64,000 bases of DNA, from contig NZ_JAPEOS010000003.1 of NCBI RefSeq assembly GCF_026340975.1, positions 1,240,001 through 1,304,000 on the forward strand, read 5' to 3'. Source of the stretch: Streptomyces sp. NBC_01214. Its GTDB lineage: Bacteria > Actinomycetota > Actinomycetes > Streptomycetales > Streptomycetaceae. The stretch's first letter is position 1. The number at the start of each line of letters is the position of its first letter. The notes beneath the pieces were generated by a model. That model had not been told where the DNA came from. It saw only the letters and a list, made by a program, of their open reading frames with translations, and ran no database searches. Position numbers and translations under genes: made by a program. Below are positions 1-9,012 of this stretch, piece after piece.

Positions 1-2
1 TG

Positions 3-308
3 AGCTGGTACCGGGAGACCAAGGCGAACGGCCGCCACCGCGCCGAGCTGCGCAAGCTCATGGTCCACCCGGCCGCCCGCGGCCGGGGCACCGCCCGTAC
101 CCTGCTCGCCGAGGCCGAGTCGGCCGCCGCCCGGGCCGGAGTGGTGCTGCTGTTCCTGGACACCGAGACCGGCAGCGGAGCCGAGCGGGTCTACCGCCGT
201 GCGGGCTGGACGGAGGCCGGCACCATCCCCGACTACGCCACCGACCCGGCGGGCCGGCTCCGCCCCACGACCCTCTTCTACAAGCAGCTCCGCGACACCC
301 ACGGGTGA
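3..308 (+). CDS. GNAT family N-acetyltransferase, 5' truncated by window edge
   Basis: The reading frame is open from the first bases, so the real start lies outside the window. The visible part carries the acetyl-CoA pyrophosphate-binding signature of GNAT enzymes (LMVHPAARGRGTARTLL, around the GRG) followed by the helix and the YRRAGW strand typical of the domain C-terminus. The substrate cannot be told. It is followed after 59 bp by the melC operon on the same strand. Domain call is secure; function beyond acetyl transfer is unknown. Confidence 0.85.
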   Translation, partial: SWYRETKANGRHRAELRKLMVHPAARGRGTARTLLAEAESAAARAGVVLLFLDTETGSGAERVYRRAGWTEAGTIPDYATDPAGRLRPTTLFYKQLRDTHG

Positions 309-367
309 CCTCGTCCGCCGCGCGGCGTTAGACCCGTAGCCGCCGGCCACCGAGCGAGGGAGACCGT

Positions 368-736
368 ATGTCCGCAGCATCGCCCGCCGCACCACTGACC
401 CGTCGCGCGCTTCTCCGTACGGCCTTCACCGCGGCCGTGCTCGCCGGTACGGCCGCGGCCCTGGCCCCCGTGCTGCGCGCCCGGCGTCCCCGGCAGACCC
501 TCACCCCGGCGCCGCTCGCGGAGGAGGAGACCTACCGCGGGCGGCACATCGCCGTGGACGTCGCCGGGGTCCGGATCGACGGCCGCCCGCTGCACGTCAT
601 GCGCCGGGCCGACGGCACCTACCTCAGCGGGATCAACCACTTCCAGTCCTACTCCACGCCACTGGAACTGGCCCGGGCCGCCGTCGACGAACTGGGCACC
701 GCCCAGCTCGCCCTCGCGGCCCCGCACCACGGCTGA
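368..736 (+). CDS. melC1: MelC1-like tyrosinase copper chaperone
   Basis: This 122-residue protein starts with a twin-arginine signal (LTRRALLRTAFTAAVLAGTAAAL) and has the MelC1 core: YRGRHI, then RIDGRPLHVMRRADGTYLSGINHFQ. In Streptomyces, MelC1 forms a complex with apo-tyrosinase, delivers copper and carries it out through the Tat pathway. The tyrosinase gene follows 30 bp downstream, as in the standard melC operon. A good ribosome site (GAGGGAGA) precedes the ATG. The protein is shorter than the second MelC1 in this window and lacks its His-rich GGGGHHGGHH segment. Confidence 0.9.
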   Translation: MSAASPAAPLTRRALLRTAFTAAVLAGTAAALAPVLRARRPRQTLTPAPLAEEETYRGRHIAVDVAGVRIDGRPLHVMRRADGTYLSGINHFQSYSTPLELARAAVDELGTAQLALAAPHHG

Positions 737-766
737 CAGATCCACGGGAACGGGAGGAACCCCGCA

Positions 767-1630
767 TTGCACACCCGGCAGAACCAGAAGAACCTCACCG
801 GCGCCCAGAAGAAGCGCTTCACGGCGGCGGTCCTGGAGCTCAAGCGCAGCGGCGCCTACGACGCCCTCGTGCGCACCCACGACAAGTACTTCGTGCCCGA
901 CCGCGACCGCAAGCTGCGCGTCGGGCACATGTCCCCGTCCTTCTTCCCGTGGCACCGGCGCTATCTGCTGGAGTTCGAACGGCAGTTGCAGGAGATCGAC
1001 CCCGGCGTGAGCGTCCCGTACTGGGACTGGACCGCCGACACCAGCCCGGTCTCCTCCCTCTGGGCCGACGACTTCCTCGGCGGCACCGGCCGGGCGAGCG
1101 ACCGCAAGGTGATGACCGGGCCGTTCGCCTACGACACGGGCAACTGGACGGTGACCGTGGGCATCACCGAGTCCGCGTTCCTCACCCGCAACCTCGGTCG
1201 GCCGCAGAATCCGATCACCCTGCCCACCGCGGCCGAACTCCAGTGGGCGATCGACGACCCGACCTACGACGTCTCGCCCTGGGACTCCACGGCCACCGCG
1301 GGCGGCTTCCGCAACAAGCTGGAGGGCTGGTCGGCACCCAGGAGCGAGCGCTGGCGCAACCACAACAAGGTCCACCAGTGGATCGGTGGCCACATGACCG
1401 GCGGGACGGCGCCCAACGACCCGGCGTTCTGGCTGCACCACGCCTTCGTCGACCTGATCTGGGACCGCTGGCAGGCCAAGCACCCCGGCTCCGGCTACCT
1501 GCCCGCCGCTCCGCTCGCCCTGGGCGACCTCCAACGCGGCCGGGTGATCGCCCTCGATGAGCCGATGCCGCCGTGGAACGTCACCCCGCGCGAGATGTCC
1601 GGCCACCAGGGCCTGTACCGCTACGAATGA
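767..1630 (+). CDS. melC2: Tyrosinase (MelC2 family)
   Basis: This type-3 copper monooxygenase oxidises monophenols and diphenols to quinones in melanin formation. All six copper ligands can be placed: CuA H38, H54 (VGHMSPS) and H63 (PWHRR), and CuB H199, H203 (RNHNKVH) and H225 (FWLHH). The protein is 287 residues, about ten more before CuB than the compact MelC2 at 16402. The TTG start is chosen because HTRQNQKNL aligns with TVRKNQATL of the second copy and GGGAGG lies 10 bp upstream. It has no signal of its own, so export would depend on MelC1. Confidence 0.92.
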   Translation: MHTRQNQKNLTGAQKKRFTAAVLELKRSGAYDALVRTHDKYFVPDRDRKLRVGHMSPSFFPWHRRYLLEFERQLQEIDPGVSVPYWDWTADTSPVSSLWADDFLGGTGRASDRKVMTGPFAYDTGNWTVTVGITESAFLTRNLGRPQNPITLPTAAELQWAIDDPTYDVSPWDSTATAGGFRNKLEGWSAPRSERWRNHNKVHQWIGGHMTGGTAPNDPAFWLHHAFVDLIWDRWQAKHPGSGYLPAAPLALGDLQRGRVIALDEPMPPWNVTPREMSGHQGLYRYE

Positions 1631-1689
1631 CGCGCGCGGCCCGGTGCGTACCCGCCGTGCGCGCGGAGGTGCGGACGTGCGGACACAGG

Positions 1690-1723
1690 GGAAGGGCCCC
1701 CGCCACCCGGCGGGGGCCCTTCC
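1690..1723. terminator. Bidirectional hairpin terminator
   Basis: A perfect 15-bp stem (GGAAGGGCCCCCGCC) closes on a 4-base loop between the convergent ends of melC2 and the chaplin gene. It can serve both strands. Confidence 0.8.
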
Positions 1724-1752
1724 ATCCATCAGGCGATCAGCCGATCAGTCGA

Positions 1753-2040
1753 TCAGTGGCCGTAGTCGCCACCCTGGGTGTGGTGGTTGCCGCCGCCGCC
1801 GGAGGCGTTGACGCAGGTGTTGCCGAACGCCGGGTTCAGCAGGGCGATCACGTTCACGGTGTTGCCGCAGACGTTGACCGGGACGTGCACCGGAACCTGG
1901 AGCAGGTTGCCCGACAGGACACCGGGGGAGCCGACCGCCGCACCGTGCGCTCCGGCATCGGCGACAGCCAGACCCGCACCGGCGACCACGGCGCTACCGG
2001 TGACAGCGGTGATGGCGAATGCCTTCGCGATACGCGACAT
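1753..2040 (-). CDS. Short chaplin (secreted hydrophobic coat protein)
   Basis: This 95-residue protein has a Sec signal peptide (MSRIAKAFAITAVTGSAVVAGAGLAVADA) and one chaplin domain: GSPGVLSGNLLQVPVHVPVNVCGNTVNVIALLNPAFGNTC, with the two conserved cysteines. Short chaplins assemble into amyloid-like fibrils that lower surface tension and coat aerial hyphae and spores. The C-terminus is a Gly/His-rich tail (SGGGGNHHTQGGDYGH) and no LPXTG sorting signal is present, so it is a free chaplin. The ATG at 2040 is chosen over an upstream start because GAGGAG lies just before it and the signal begins there. This gene marks the organism as a filamentous actinomycete. Confidence 0.93.
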   Translation of the reverse strand: MSRIAKAFAITAVTGSAVVAGAGLAVADAGAHGAAVGSPGVLSGNLLQVPVHVPVNVCGNTVNVIALLNPAFGNTCVNASGGGGNHHTQGGDYGH

Positions 2041-2139
2041 CAAGATCTCCTCGTGAGATGTGTGGGGCGCCACAGGATCTCTGTGGCATTTGACATGGCA
2101 TACAACGCGGGGGAGGCCAAGGGGTCACGGCCCGTGCGC

Positions 2140-2463
2140 CTACCCGGTGACGGAAAACCGGACGGAGGCGAAGTACGGCCGCACCTGGCCGACCTCCCCG
2201 GGCCGCAGGACCCGCAGGGCCCGGCCGGAACACCGTGGACCCTCGAAGAGGGTCGCCGAGCTACCGGTCCCGTTGGTGACCGCCCGGGCGCCGCCGCCCT
2301 CCGCCTCGACGCAGCCCCTCGGCGCGGTGAGGCCGTGGACCCGGTCGTCCTGGCCGACGTACTGGAAGTCCGCCCCGGCGGCCAGGGCCGGGCCGGACAC
2401 GAGCGCGGCGCCCGCGAGCAGCAGGGCGACGGGCACGGCATGGTGGATACGCAGGAATCGCAT
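2140..2463 (-). CDS. Small secreted protein, unknown function
   Basis: A 107-residue protein with a clear signal peptide (MRFLRIHHAVPVALLLAGAALVSGPALA). The mature part is about 75 residues with two cysteines (GCVEAEGG and PRCSGRAL) that could form one disulfide, and a pattern of short beta strands ending in PYFASVRFSVTG. It resembles small exported crystallin-like or inhibitor-like Streptomyces proteins, but I do not recognise a specific family. The ATG at 2463 is preferred to the upstream GTG because the signal starts there. It diverges from the carboxylesterase gene. Confidence 0.7.
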   Translation of the reverse strand: MRFLRIHHAVPVALLLAGAALVSGPALAAGADFQYVGQDDRVHGLTAPRGCVEAEGGGARAVTNGTGSSATLFEGPRCSGRALRVLRPGEVGQVRPYFASVRFSVTG

Positions 2464-2570
2464 GCCCGTCCAACCGGGCCGGGCGTGGGCCCGGTCACGC
2501 CTTGTCACCCGTTGGACGGCTGTGCGACGGTGCGACGGTGTGACCGGCACCGTCATCGCAGGAGGACGAG

Positions 2571-4046
2571 ATGAGCGCAGAGGGCGCCGCCGACGGCCAC
2601 CGCCGGCCGCAGGTCAAGACGGCGGCCGGAGTCGTCGAGGGCCGGACCGGGCCCGGGGGGACCGCCGTCTTCAAAGGCGTCCCGTACGCCGCCCCGCCCG
2701 TCGGAGCCCTGCGCTTCGCGGCGCCCGCGCCCACGGCCGCCTGGGACGGCGTACGAGATGCCGGCGCCTACGGGCCGACCGCGCCCAAGGTGCCCTACCC
2801 GGACGCCTTCGCCGCCCTGCTCCCCGACCCGGTGATCCCCGGGGACGACTGCCTGAACGTGAACGTGTGGACTCCCGATCCGGCCCCCGGAGCCCGACTG
2901 CCCGTCATGGTCTGGATCCACGGCGGGGCCCACACCCGCGGCTCCGCGGCCGTCCCCGTGTACGACGGCTCCGCCTTCGCCCGCGACGGGGTCGTGCTCG
3001 TCTCCTTCAACTTCCGCCTCGGCGTCCTCGGTTACGGACTCTTCCCCGACGCCCCGGCCAACCGCGGCCTGCTGGACCAGATCGCCGCCCTCGCATGGGT
3101 CCGCGACAACATCGGGGCCTTCGGCGGGGACCCCGACCGGGTCACCGTCTTCGGCGAATCCGCCGGGGCCATCAGCATCGGCGCCCTCCTGGCCGCCCCG
3201 CGCGCGGTCGGCCTCTTCCACCGGGCGGTCCTGCAGAGCGGGGCCCCCGAGGCCCTGCCGCGCCCCCGGGTGCGCGCCATGGTCCGGCGGATGGCCTCGC
3301 TGCTGAAGGTGGAAGCCACCGCCGCGGCCTTCACCGCCGCCTCCCTGCCCGACCTGATGGCCGCCCAGGCGGCCGTCCTGCGCAGATCGGGTCCCCTCCT
3401 CGGCGGACCCGCCTTCGGTCTGGTCACCGACCCGGACACGATCCCGGCCGACCCCCTCGACATCCTGTGCGCCGCGGCCGCCTCCAGCGAGGTGCCGCTG
3501 CTCCTCGGCTGGACCCGTGACGAGTACCGGCTGTGGCTCGCCCCCACCGGCGGGATGCGGCTGCTGGACCGGCTGGGTCCGGTCGCCGTGGCGCTGGCCC
3601 GTGCCCGCTCCGGCAAGGACCGGGCGGCCGTGCGTGCGCTGCGCGCCGCGCTGCCCGCGGCGAGCGCTGCCGAGGTCGCCGGACAGCTGCTCACCGACCG
3701 GCTGCTGCGCGATCCGCTGCGCCGGCTCGCCGGGGCGCGGCGGGCGGCGCCGAGCTTCCTGTACGAGTTCGGCTGGCCCTCCGGCGTTCCGGGTCTGGGC
3801 TCCTGCCACGCCCTGGAGCTGGGCTTCGTGTTCGACACGCTCGCCGTGCCGGAGGCCGCCTGGCTGGCCGGTCCGGACACCCCGCAGGCGCTGGCGGACG
3901 AGATGCACGAGGCCTGGGTGCGGTTCGCGGTGACGGGCCGCCCGGGCTGGGCGGCCTGGAACGGCGACGGCCCGCCGAAGGTGTTCGGCGGGCCGTCGCT
4001 CGATGGTGCGGGGGCGTCGGTGGTTACTCGACCGGCCCTTCCATGA
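2571..4046 (+). CDS. Type-B carboxylesterase
   Basis: A 491-residue alpha/beta hydrolase of the carboxylesterase/cholinesterase family, which cleaves carboxylic esters. Visible hallmarks are the N-terminal FKGVPYAAPPVGALRF, DDCLNVNVWTP, the oxyanion-hole MVWIHGGAHTRGS, and the nucleophile elbow FGESAGAISIGALL (catalytic Ser in GESAG). The late SCHALELGFVF contains the probable catalytic His. There is no signal peptide, so it is probably cytoplasmic. GGAGGACGAG precedes the ATG. Its last 23 bp overlap the end of the convergent esterase gene at 4024. Confidence 0.92.
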   Translation: MSAEGAADGHRRPQVKTAAGVVEGRTGPGGTAVFKGVPYAAPPVGALRFAAPAPTAAWDGVRDAGAYGPTAPKVPYPDAFAALLPDPVIPGDDCLNVNVWTPDPAPGARLPVMVWIHGGAHTRGSAAVPVYDGSAFARDGVVLVSFNFRLGVLGYGLFPDAPANRGLLDQIAALAWVRDNIGAFGGDPDRVTVFGESAGAISIGALLAAPRAVGLFHRAVLQSGAPEALPRPRVRAMVRRMASLLKVEATAAAFTAASLPDLMAAQAAVLRRSGPLLGGPAFGLVTDPDTIPADPLDILCAAAASSEVPLLLGWTRDEYRLWLAPTGGMRLLDRLGPVAVALARARSGKDRAAVRALRAALPAASAAEVAGQLLTDRLLRDPLRRLAGARRAAPSFLYEFGWPSGVPGLGSCHALELGFVFDTLAVPEAAWLAGPDTPQALADEMHEAWVRFAVTGRPGWAAWNGDGPPKVFGGPSLDGAGASVVTRPALP

Positions 4047-5283
4047 CCTTGCTGATGTACTGGACCGGTCCCTCGCCCATGTTCGGCACATAGGTCTTGG
4101 CGTTGTGCTGGCCGCCCTTGATGACCTTCAACTCGGCATGGATGGGGCCCTTGTTGCCGTAGGTGGCGACGAACTTCTGCACGTCGGGCAGGGTCTTCTT
4201 GTTGTTCTCGCTGTCGCCGACCTGGAAGGCGAGGTAGACCTCCGGGCCCTTGGTGTCGATGAGCTGCTTCGCCAGCAGTTCCGGGTTGTTCTCGGCCTTC
4301 TCCTTGTCGTGGCCCTTCCACAGGGAGGAGTCCGGGACGACGTCCGGGCCGGAGGCGATCACGGCCTTGAACTTGTCCGGGTGCTTCAGCACGGCCTTCA
4401 GGCCTGCGAATCCACCGGTGGAGGAGCCCATGAAGGCCCAGCCGTCACGGGACTTGACGGTGCGGAAGTTCGCCTTCATCAGATCCGGGACGTCCTCGGT
4501 CAGCCAGGTGCCCATCTTGGGCTGGCCGGGGATGTCGGAGCCGTCCCAGTAGATGCCCTTGTCGTCCGGCGCGGGGTTGAGGACCGGCATCGCCAGGATG
4601 AACGGCTTGCTCTTGCCCTCCGCGTACCACTTGCTGATGCTGGTCTGGAGACCGAGGTCGGTGCCCATCCAGTAGTTGCTCGGGTAGCCGGCGCCGCCCG
4701 GCAGGGCGATCATGACCGGGAAGCCGCTCTTGGCGAACTTCGGGTCGTTGTACTCCTTGGGGGCCCAGACCCAGACCTTGCCCTTGAAACCGGACTTCTT
4801 GCCGTCCAGCGTGGTGACGGCCACGTGCGTGCCGTCGGGGAGGGTCATCGTGTTCTTGAACTCGGCGGCCGGCCCGGTCGGCATGAGCATCTTGGAGTTC
4901 GGCGGCGGAGCGTCGTTCTTCTTGCCGCCCGCGGGCGCCTGCCCGAAGGACACCGAGGAGCCCTTGTCGGTGAACGGGGGTATCTCGTAGTGGTTCAGCA
5001 CGAGCGCGGCTATGCCGGCGAGCGCGAGCACGGAGGCGCCCGCTATCAGCCAGCGGCGTCCCCGCGACCGGCGGCGCGGCGGCTCGGGCTCCTCGTACTG
5101 CGGCTGCTGCCCGTACTGCTCCTGCGGTGCGTACTGCGCCTGCTGCCCGTACGGCTGCTGGGGGCGGCCGGGCGGCGGCTGCTGTCCGTACGGCTGGCCG
5201 TACTGGTCGCCGTGGGGCGGCTGCGGGATCTGCCCTTCCGGCCGGTACGGCTGGTACTGCTGCCCGTCGGGTGCGTACGACAT
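4024..5283 (-). CDS. Membrane-anchored esterase-family alpha/beta hydrolase
   Basis: 419 residues. Positions 1-70 are a Pro/Gln/Tyr-rich cytoplasmic tail (repeats of the YGQQ type), 71-77 are Arg-rich, 78-97 form one transmembrane helix, and the rest is an exported hydrolase domain. The nucleophile elbow is GSSTGGFAGLKAVLKHP and the fold resembles the esterase D/antigen 85-like group (MIALPGGAGYPSNYWMG near the oxyanion region). The tail is like those of actinobacterial membrane proteins at growth zones. The substrate is unknown. It diverges from the gene at 5550. Confidence 0.85.
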   Translation of the reverse strand: MSYAPDGQQYQPYRPEGQIPQPPHGDQYGQPYGQQPPPGRPQQPYGQQAQYAPQEQYGQQPQYEEPEPPRRRSRGRRWLIAGASVLALAGIAALVLNHYEIPPFTDKGSSVSFGQAPAGGKKNDAPPPNSKMLMPTGPAAEFKNTMTLPDGTHVAVTTLDGKKSGFKGKVWVWAPKEYNDPKFAKSGFPVMIALPGGAGYPSNYWMGTDLGLQTSISKWYAEGKSKPFILAMPVLNPAPDDKGIYWDGSDIPGQPKMGTWLTEDVPDLMKANFRTVKSRDGWAFMGSSTGGFAGLKAVLKHPDKFKAVIASGPDVVPDSSLWKGHDKEKAENNPELLAKQLIDTKGPEVYLAFQVGDSENNKKTLPDVQKFVATYGNKGPIHAELKVIKGGQHNAKTYVPNMGEGPVQYISKVMEGPVE

Positions 5284-5549
5284 GTGCGGTGGCTCTCCGG
5301 CTGGTGCTGCCCCAGAGGGGCGGGGTGGTCTGACTGCTGGGTCCTTCCGTTCGAAGGATGAACGAAAGCATGTCAGGGTTCCGTATTTTCCCTACTCTTG
5401 GGGTGCCCTGGGGGAGGCCATTGCCCGGCGCCCGTGCGCCGGTGGAGTTCACGGACCCGCCCCCGTCCGTGCCTGGCCCTCGTGCAGGTCGCTGGGTATG
5501 GTGCCCCCGCGCCGCCCCCCGGAACCCCACCCCGCCCCGGAGTCATCCC

Positions 5550-6578
5550 ATGACGCTCCAGCGCCGGATCCTGATCCTGGTCACCGCCGTGGCCCTGCTC
5601 GCGGCCGTGGGCGTGCTCGCCGTCGTGCGGGCCTCCTCCCGCGCCGACGAGAAGGACCGCGCCCGACCGGGCGGCCCGCAGGTCGCCCCGGGTGCGGTCT
5701 CGCTGGCGCCGGGCGACGGCGGTCGGCGGATCGTCTTCCGCAACATGGCCTGGGGGCCGCACCGGGACGAGCTCGCCACCGTCGCGGCCGGCGCGCCACA
5801 GGGGGCCCGTACCGCGTCCGGGGTGAGCTGCCTGCGCTTCCACGCGGCCCGGGGCACCGGGATCTGCCTCCAGGCGGACCGCGGCGGGGTTCAGGAGGGC
5901 TACCGGGCCGTCGTCCTCGACGCCCGCCTGAAGGAGGTGTCCGCACACCCGCTGGGCGGTCTGCCCACCCGGGCCCGGGTCTCGCCGGGCGGGCACCTCG
6001 CCGCCTGGACCGTCTTCGTCGGCGGGGACTCGTACGCGGGTACGAACTTCTCGACGCGGACCTCGGTGCTCGACCTGCGCACCGGCACGCTCGACGCCTC
6101 GCTGGAGGACTTCACGATCCTGAAGGACGGCAAGCCGTACCGCAGCGCCGACGTCAACTTCTGGGGGGTCACCTTCGCCGCCGACGAGCGGACCTTCTAC
6201 GCGACCCTCGCCACCGGCGGCCGGACCCACCTGGTCCGCGGGGACCTGGGCGAGCGCACCGTGACCACCCTGCGCGAGAACGTCGAGTGCCCGTCGTTGT
6301 CACCGGACGGGACCCGGGTGGTCTTCAAGAAGCGCGTGCCGGGCCTGCCGGCCGAGGCGCCGTGGCGGCTGTACGTCCTGGACCTGGCGTCCGGAGCCGA
6401 GACCCCGCTCGCCGAGGAGCGCAGCGCGGACGACCAGGTGGTGTGGACCGACGACCGGACCGTCGTCTACGCCTTGCCGGGGGACTTCGGCGCCGACCTG
6501 TACGCCGTACCGGCCGACGGGAGCGGCGCCCCCGCCCGGCTCCTGGACTCGGCCCTCGCCCCGGCCTTCCTCGGCTGA
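5550..6578 (+). CDS. Exported TolB-like beta-propeller protein
   Basis: 342 residues. The N-terminus is an uncleaved signal anchor or signal peptide (MTLQRRILILVTAVALLAAVGVLAVV). The rest has repeated WD40-like/TolB-like blades, for example LSPDGTRVVFKKR, VSPGGHLAAWTVF and WTDDRTVVYALPGDFGADLYAVPADGSG. Such propellers usually mediate protein contacts outside the membrane; no catalytic motif is seen. The ATG at 5550 is chosen because the signal starts there, although an in-frame start exists at 5358. It may share the divergent promoter region with the esterase at 4024. Confidence 0.8.
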   Translation: MTLQRRILILVTAVALLAAVGVLAVVRASSRADEKDRARPGGPQVAPGAVSLAPGDGGRRIVFRNMAWGPHRDELATVAAGAPQGARTASGVSCLRFHAARGTGICLQADRGGVQEGYRAVVLDARLKEVSAHPLGGLPTRARVSPGGHLAAWTVFVGGDSYAGTNFSTRTSVLDLRTGTLDASLEDFTILKDGKPYRSADVNFWGVTFAADERTFYATLATGGRTHLVRGDLGERTVTTLRENVECPSLSPDGTRVVFKKRVPGLPAEAPWRLYVLDLASGAETPLAEERSADDQVVWTDDRTVVYALPGDFGADLYAVPADGSGAPARLLDSALAPAFLG

Positions 6579-6640
6579 GGAGGCCGCGGCGAGGGCCGGG
6601 GCAGGAGCGTCCTTCCGTTCTTCGGTCCGGCTGGACGCGG

Positions 6641-7378
6641 TTACGCGGGGATCAGGGTCTTGCGGCGCCGCTTGCGCTGCGCGCCCGCCGACAGCCTCAG
6701 CTCGATGATCGACCGCACGGCCGGCCACTCCTCGTCGAGGATCGAGTAGAAGGCAGTACTGCGGACGGCGCCGTCGAGCCCCCGCGAATGGGCCCGGCGG
6801 ACCCCCTCGCAGGTGAAGCCCAGACGTTCCATGGCGGCCCGCGACCGGCCGTTGCGCGCGTCCGCGCGCAACGAGATGCGCCGTACCCCCCAGGTCTCGA
6901 AGGCATGGCGGAGCATGAGCAGCTTCGCCTCGGTGTTGATGCCGGTTCCCTGGGCGCCCGGGGACAACCAGGTATTGCCGATCTCGGCGGCATCGGGGAT
7001 CGCCGTCGCCGGATCGCCGAACGGGACTCCGGGCACGGCGGGCCAGACCAGAGGCCCCTGCCAGTAGTCGAGTTCCAGGAACCGGGTCGAACCGACGACC
7101 CGCCCGTCGGTGGCTCTGACCACCGCGAACGGGAGCGATCGACCCGCTGCCTGATCGGCGAGGGCACGTTCGATGTACTCGTGTGACGCCTGCACCCCGT
7201 GGGGCACGGGAGTGAAGGCGTAAGTCGTACGATCCTCGGCCCCGGCCACGGCCAGAGCCTCGGTGTGGTGGGGGGCGAGGGGCTCGAGCCGCACGGTGCG
7301 GCCCGCGAGGTGTACGGGTACGGGCACGGAGCCTTCGGTCCTTCTGGGCGGTGGGGTGGTTGCACAGTCTGCGTCCAT
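6641..7378 (-). CDS. GNAT family N-acetyltransferase (RimJ/RimL type)
   Basis: 245 residues of the RimJ/RimL-like GNAT subgroup. It begins with the typical TVRLEPLAPHHTEAL strand-helix. The acetyl-CoA site is GNTWLSPGAQGTGINTEAKLLMLRHAFE, and the end carries LRADARNGRSRAAMERLGFTCEGVRRAH. This subgroup acetylates protein N-termini or small amines. A basic C-terminus (RKRRRKTLIPA) is unusual. The ATG at 7378 is preferred over 7402 as more compact, but the ribosome site (GGGGGG) is only fair. Confidence 0.88.
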   Translation of the reverse strand: MDADCATTPPPRRTEGSVPVPVHLAGRTVRLEPLAPHHTEALAVAGAEDRTTYAFTPVPHGVQASHEYIERALADQAAGRSLPFAVVRATDGRVVGSTRFLELDYWQGPLVWPAVPGVPFGDPATAIPDAAEIGNTWLSPGAQGTGINTEAKLLMLRHAFETWGVRRISLRADARNGRSRAAMERLGFTCEGVRRAHSRGLDGAVRSTAFYSILDEEWPAVRSIIELRLSAGAQRKRRRKTLIPA

Positions 7379-7867
7379 GACGTCGCCCCCCGTGCAAAAC
7401 ACGAGTGAAAGGCAACCGGCTGTCAGGTGAACGCGAGTGGCTCAATGTAGCTCCTTAAAGTCCTCTCATGAACCCCCAATTTGGCAATGGCGTGACACTG
7501 ATTTCCGGGGACTTGGGTCCCGGCCCCGGAGGGCCCGTAATCATGATCGACGGACATCCCTCCAACCGCACGGCGTGGGCCCCCCAGACGGCCGCCCCGG
7601 CCGCCGTCGATTGCCGTGCGATCATGCCTGACCTGCGATGATGTCGATGGAGTCGGGTGCTCCCGGCTAGGGCCCCAGTGGGGGATCCCGCGGACGGGTC
7701 CGCCGTTTCGCCGGCCCGCCCGACCGTCGAACGCATGGTCGTCGGTGGTGTGTCCGTGAGCGGTCCGATCACGGGAGGAGTACGACTGCGCCACCCGGGT
7801 CCGGTACGGCTCCCGCAGAGCCGCCGTAGAGTCGGTGCGGTGCTTCCGTGAGTCGAGGAGGGCGTTC
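7379..7867. other. Intergenic region of about 490 bp with one doubtful small ORF
   Basis: No convincing long gene. The part from 7400 to 7500 is less GC-rich than the neighbours and may hold promoters. A GTG-initiated 49-codon frame at 7492-7641 on the plus strand is the best small-ORF candidate (contains GPVIMIDGHPSNRTAW). It has weak codon bias and no clear ribosome site, so I do not call it. Confidence 0.4.
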
Positions 7868-8278
7868 ATGCTGCGAGGTTTTGCGACGATCAACTTCTGG
7901 GCCGACGACCTGGAGGCCGCGAAGGCCTGGTACACCGAGCTCCTCGGGATCGCCCCGTACTTCGAACGGCCCGGATACGCCGAGTTCCGCTTCGGCGACT
8001 ACCAGCACGAGCTGGGCATCGTCGACCGCCGCTACGCCCCGCCGGGCGCGGCGAAGGACCCGGGCGGCGCGGTGGCGTACTGGGCCGTCGACGATCTTCC
8101 CGCGGTCCACGGGCGGCTCCTGGACCTGGGGGCGACGGAGTACCAGCCGGTGACCGCGCACGGCGACGCCGGCTTCGTCACGGCGGCCGTCACCGACCCC
8201 TTCGGCAACGTGCTCGGCATCATGCGCAACCCGCACTACCTGGAGGTCCTCGAAGGGGCGACCCCGGACCCGGCCTGA
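7868..8278 (+). CDS. VOC-superfamily (glyoxalase/bleomycin-resistance fold) protein
   Basis: 136 residues. It has the two beta-alpha-beta-beta-beta modules of the vicinal oxygen chelate fold: TINFWADDLEAAKAWYTELLGIAPYF, then WAVDDLPAVHGRLLDLGATE and VTDPFGNVLGIMRNP. These proteins are lyases, dioxygenases or drug-binding proteins; which one cannot be told. The ATG at 7868 follows GAGGAG; an upstream start at 7835 would lack this. Confidence 0.88.
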   Translation: MLRGFATINFWADDLEAAKAWYTELLGIAPYFERPGYAEFRFGDYQHELGIVDRRYAPPGAAKDPGGAVAYWAVDDLPAVHGRLLDLGATEYQPVTAHGDAGFVTAAVTDPFGNVLGIMRNPHYLEVLEGATPDPA

Positions 8279-8328
8279 CCCGGGACCCGGCCCGACCCCG
8301 GTCCCGCGCCGCTGAGATCATTTCGGGT

Positions 8329-9012
8329 ATGGACGAAGTACTGCGGCGACTGGCCGCCGTAGGACCCTTCTTCACGGTCCCCTACGGGAAGGAACCGCCC
8401 GGCCCCGGCTTCCGGCCGCTCACCGCGCTGTACGGGGAGCAGCTCGGGCCGTACGTGGCCGAGGTGGGCCGGCGGATCGGCACCGGACCGGGCCGGGTGG
8501 CCGCCTCGACCGCACAGTTCGGGATCGTCTCCCGGCTCTGGTCCCTGGGGCTCGGGTGCGCGGCGCTGGCGGGCCGGGTGCCGGACCTGGCCGCCGACCG
8601 GGTGTGGTGGCGACTGCCGGACGCGGGATCGCTCCAGCTCTGGCTGCCCGAGCCCGCTCCCGGCCTGCCGGCCGGGGCGCTCGGGGAGAACGTCCTGGCG
8701 AACCTGGCGGTGCTCGACGAGGGTCTGCGCGAGCGCTTCGGGGTCTCGCCGAAGGTCCTTCGGGGGAACGCGGCGTCCGGGCTCGTCGGGGCGCTGCGCG
8801 TGCTCATCGACCGGGTGCCGGGCGGTGCGGCCGTGGAGCTGGCGGGCGCCCTGCTGGCCGACGGCGGAGCACTGGCGGGCACCGGCACCTTCGTGCACGA
8901 GGAGGGGCTCGGGGTGGCGTTCGTACGGCGCAGCTGCTGCCTCTACTACCAGGTCCCCGGAGGCGGGCTCTGCGGCGACTGCGTACTGCGGACCGGGCGG
9001 CGGACGGGCTGA
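8329..9012 (+). CDS. FhuF-like ferric reductase with C-terminal [2Fe-2S] motif
   Basis: 227 residues. The C-terminus has the FhuF iron-sulfur signature CC-x10-C-x2-C (SCCLYYQVPGGGLCGDC). FhuF-type proteins bind one [2Fe-2S] cluster and reduce iron from hydroxamate siderophores in the cytoplasm. The body (HRCAALAG-like region with MSTALAG replaced by RLWSLGLGCAALAG) matches the helical domain of the family. No siderophore genes are beside it, so it acts as a stand-alone reductase. Confidence 0.85.
   Translation: MDEVLRRLAAVGPFFTVPYGKEPPGPGFRPLTALYGEQLGPYVAEVGRRIGTGPGRVAASTAQFGIVSRLWSLGLGCAALAGRVPDLAADRVWWRLPDAGSLQLWLPEPAPGLPAGALGENVLANLAVLDEGLRERFGVSPKVLRGNAASGLVGALRVLIDRVPGGAAVELAGALLADGGALAGTGTFVHEEGLGVAFVRRSCCLYYQVPGGGLCGDCVLRTGRRTG

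Noticed and set aside
278..1729. 483-codon open frame on the minus strand across the first melC operon
   Set aside because: It is antisense to melC1 and melC2, whose products and copper ligands are certain. Its translation has no domain sense and arises from G/C-biased third positions.
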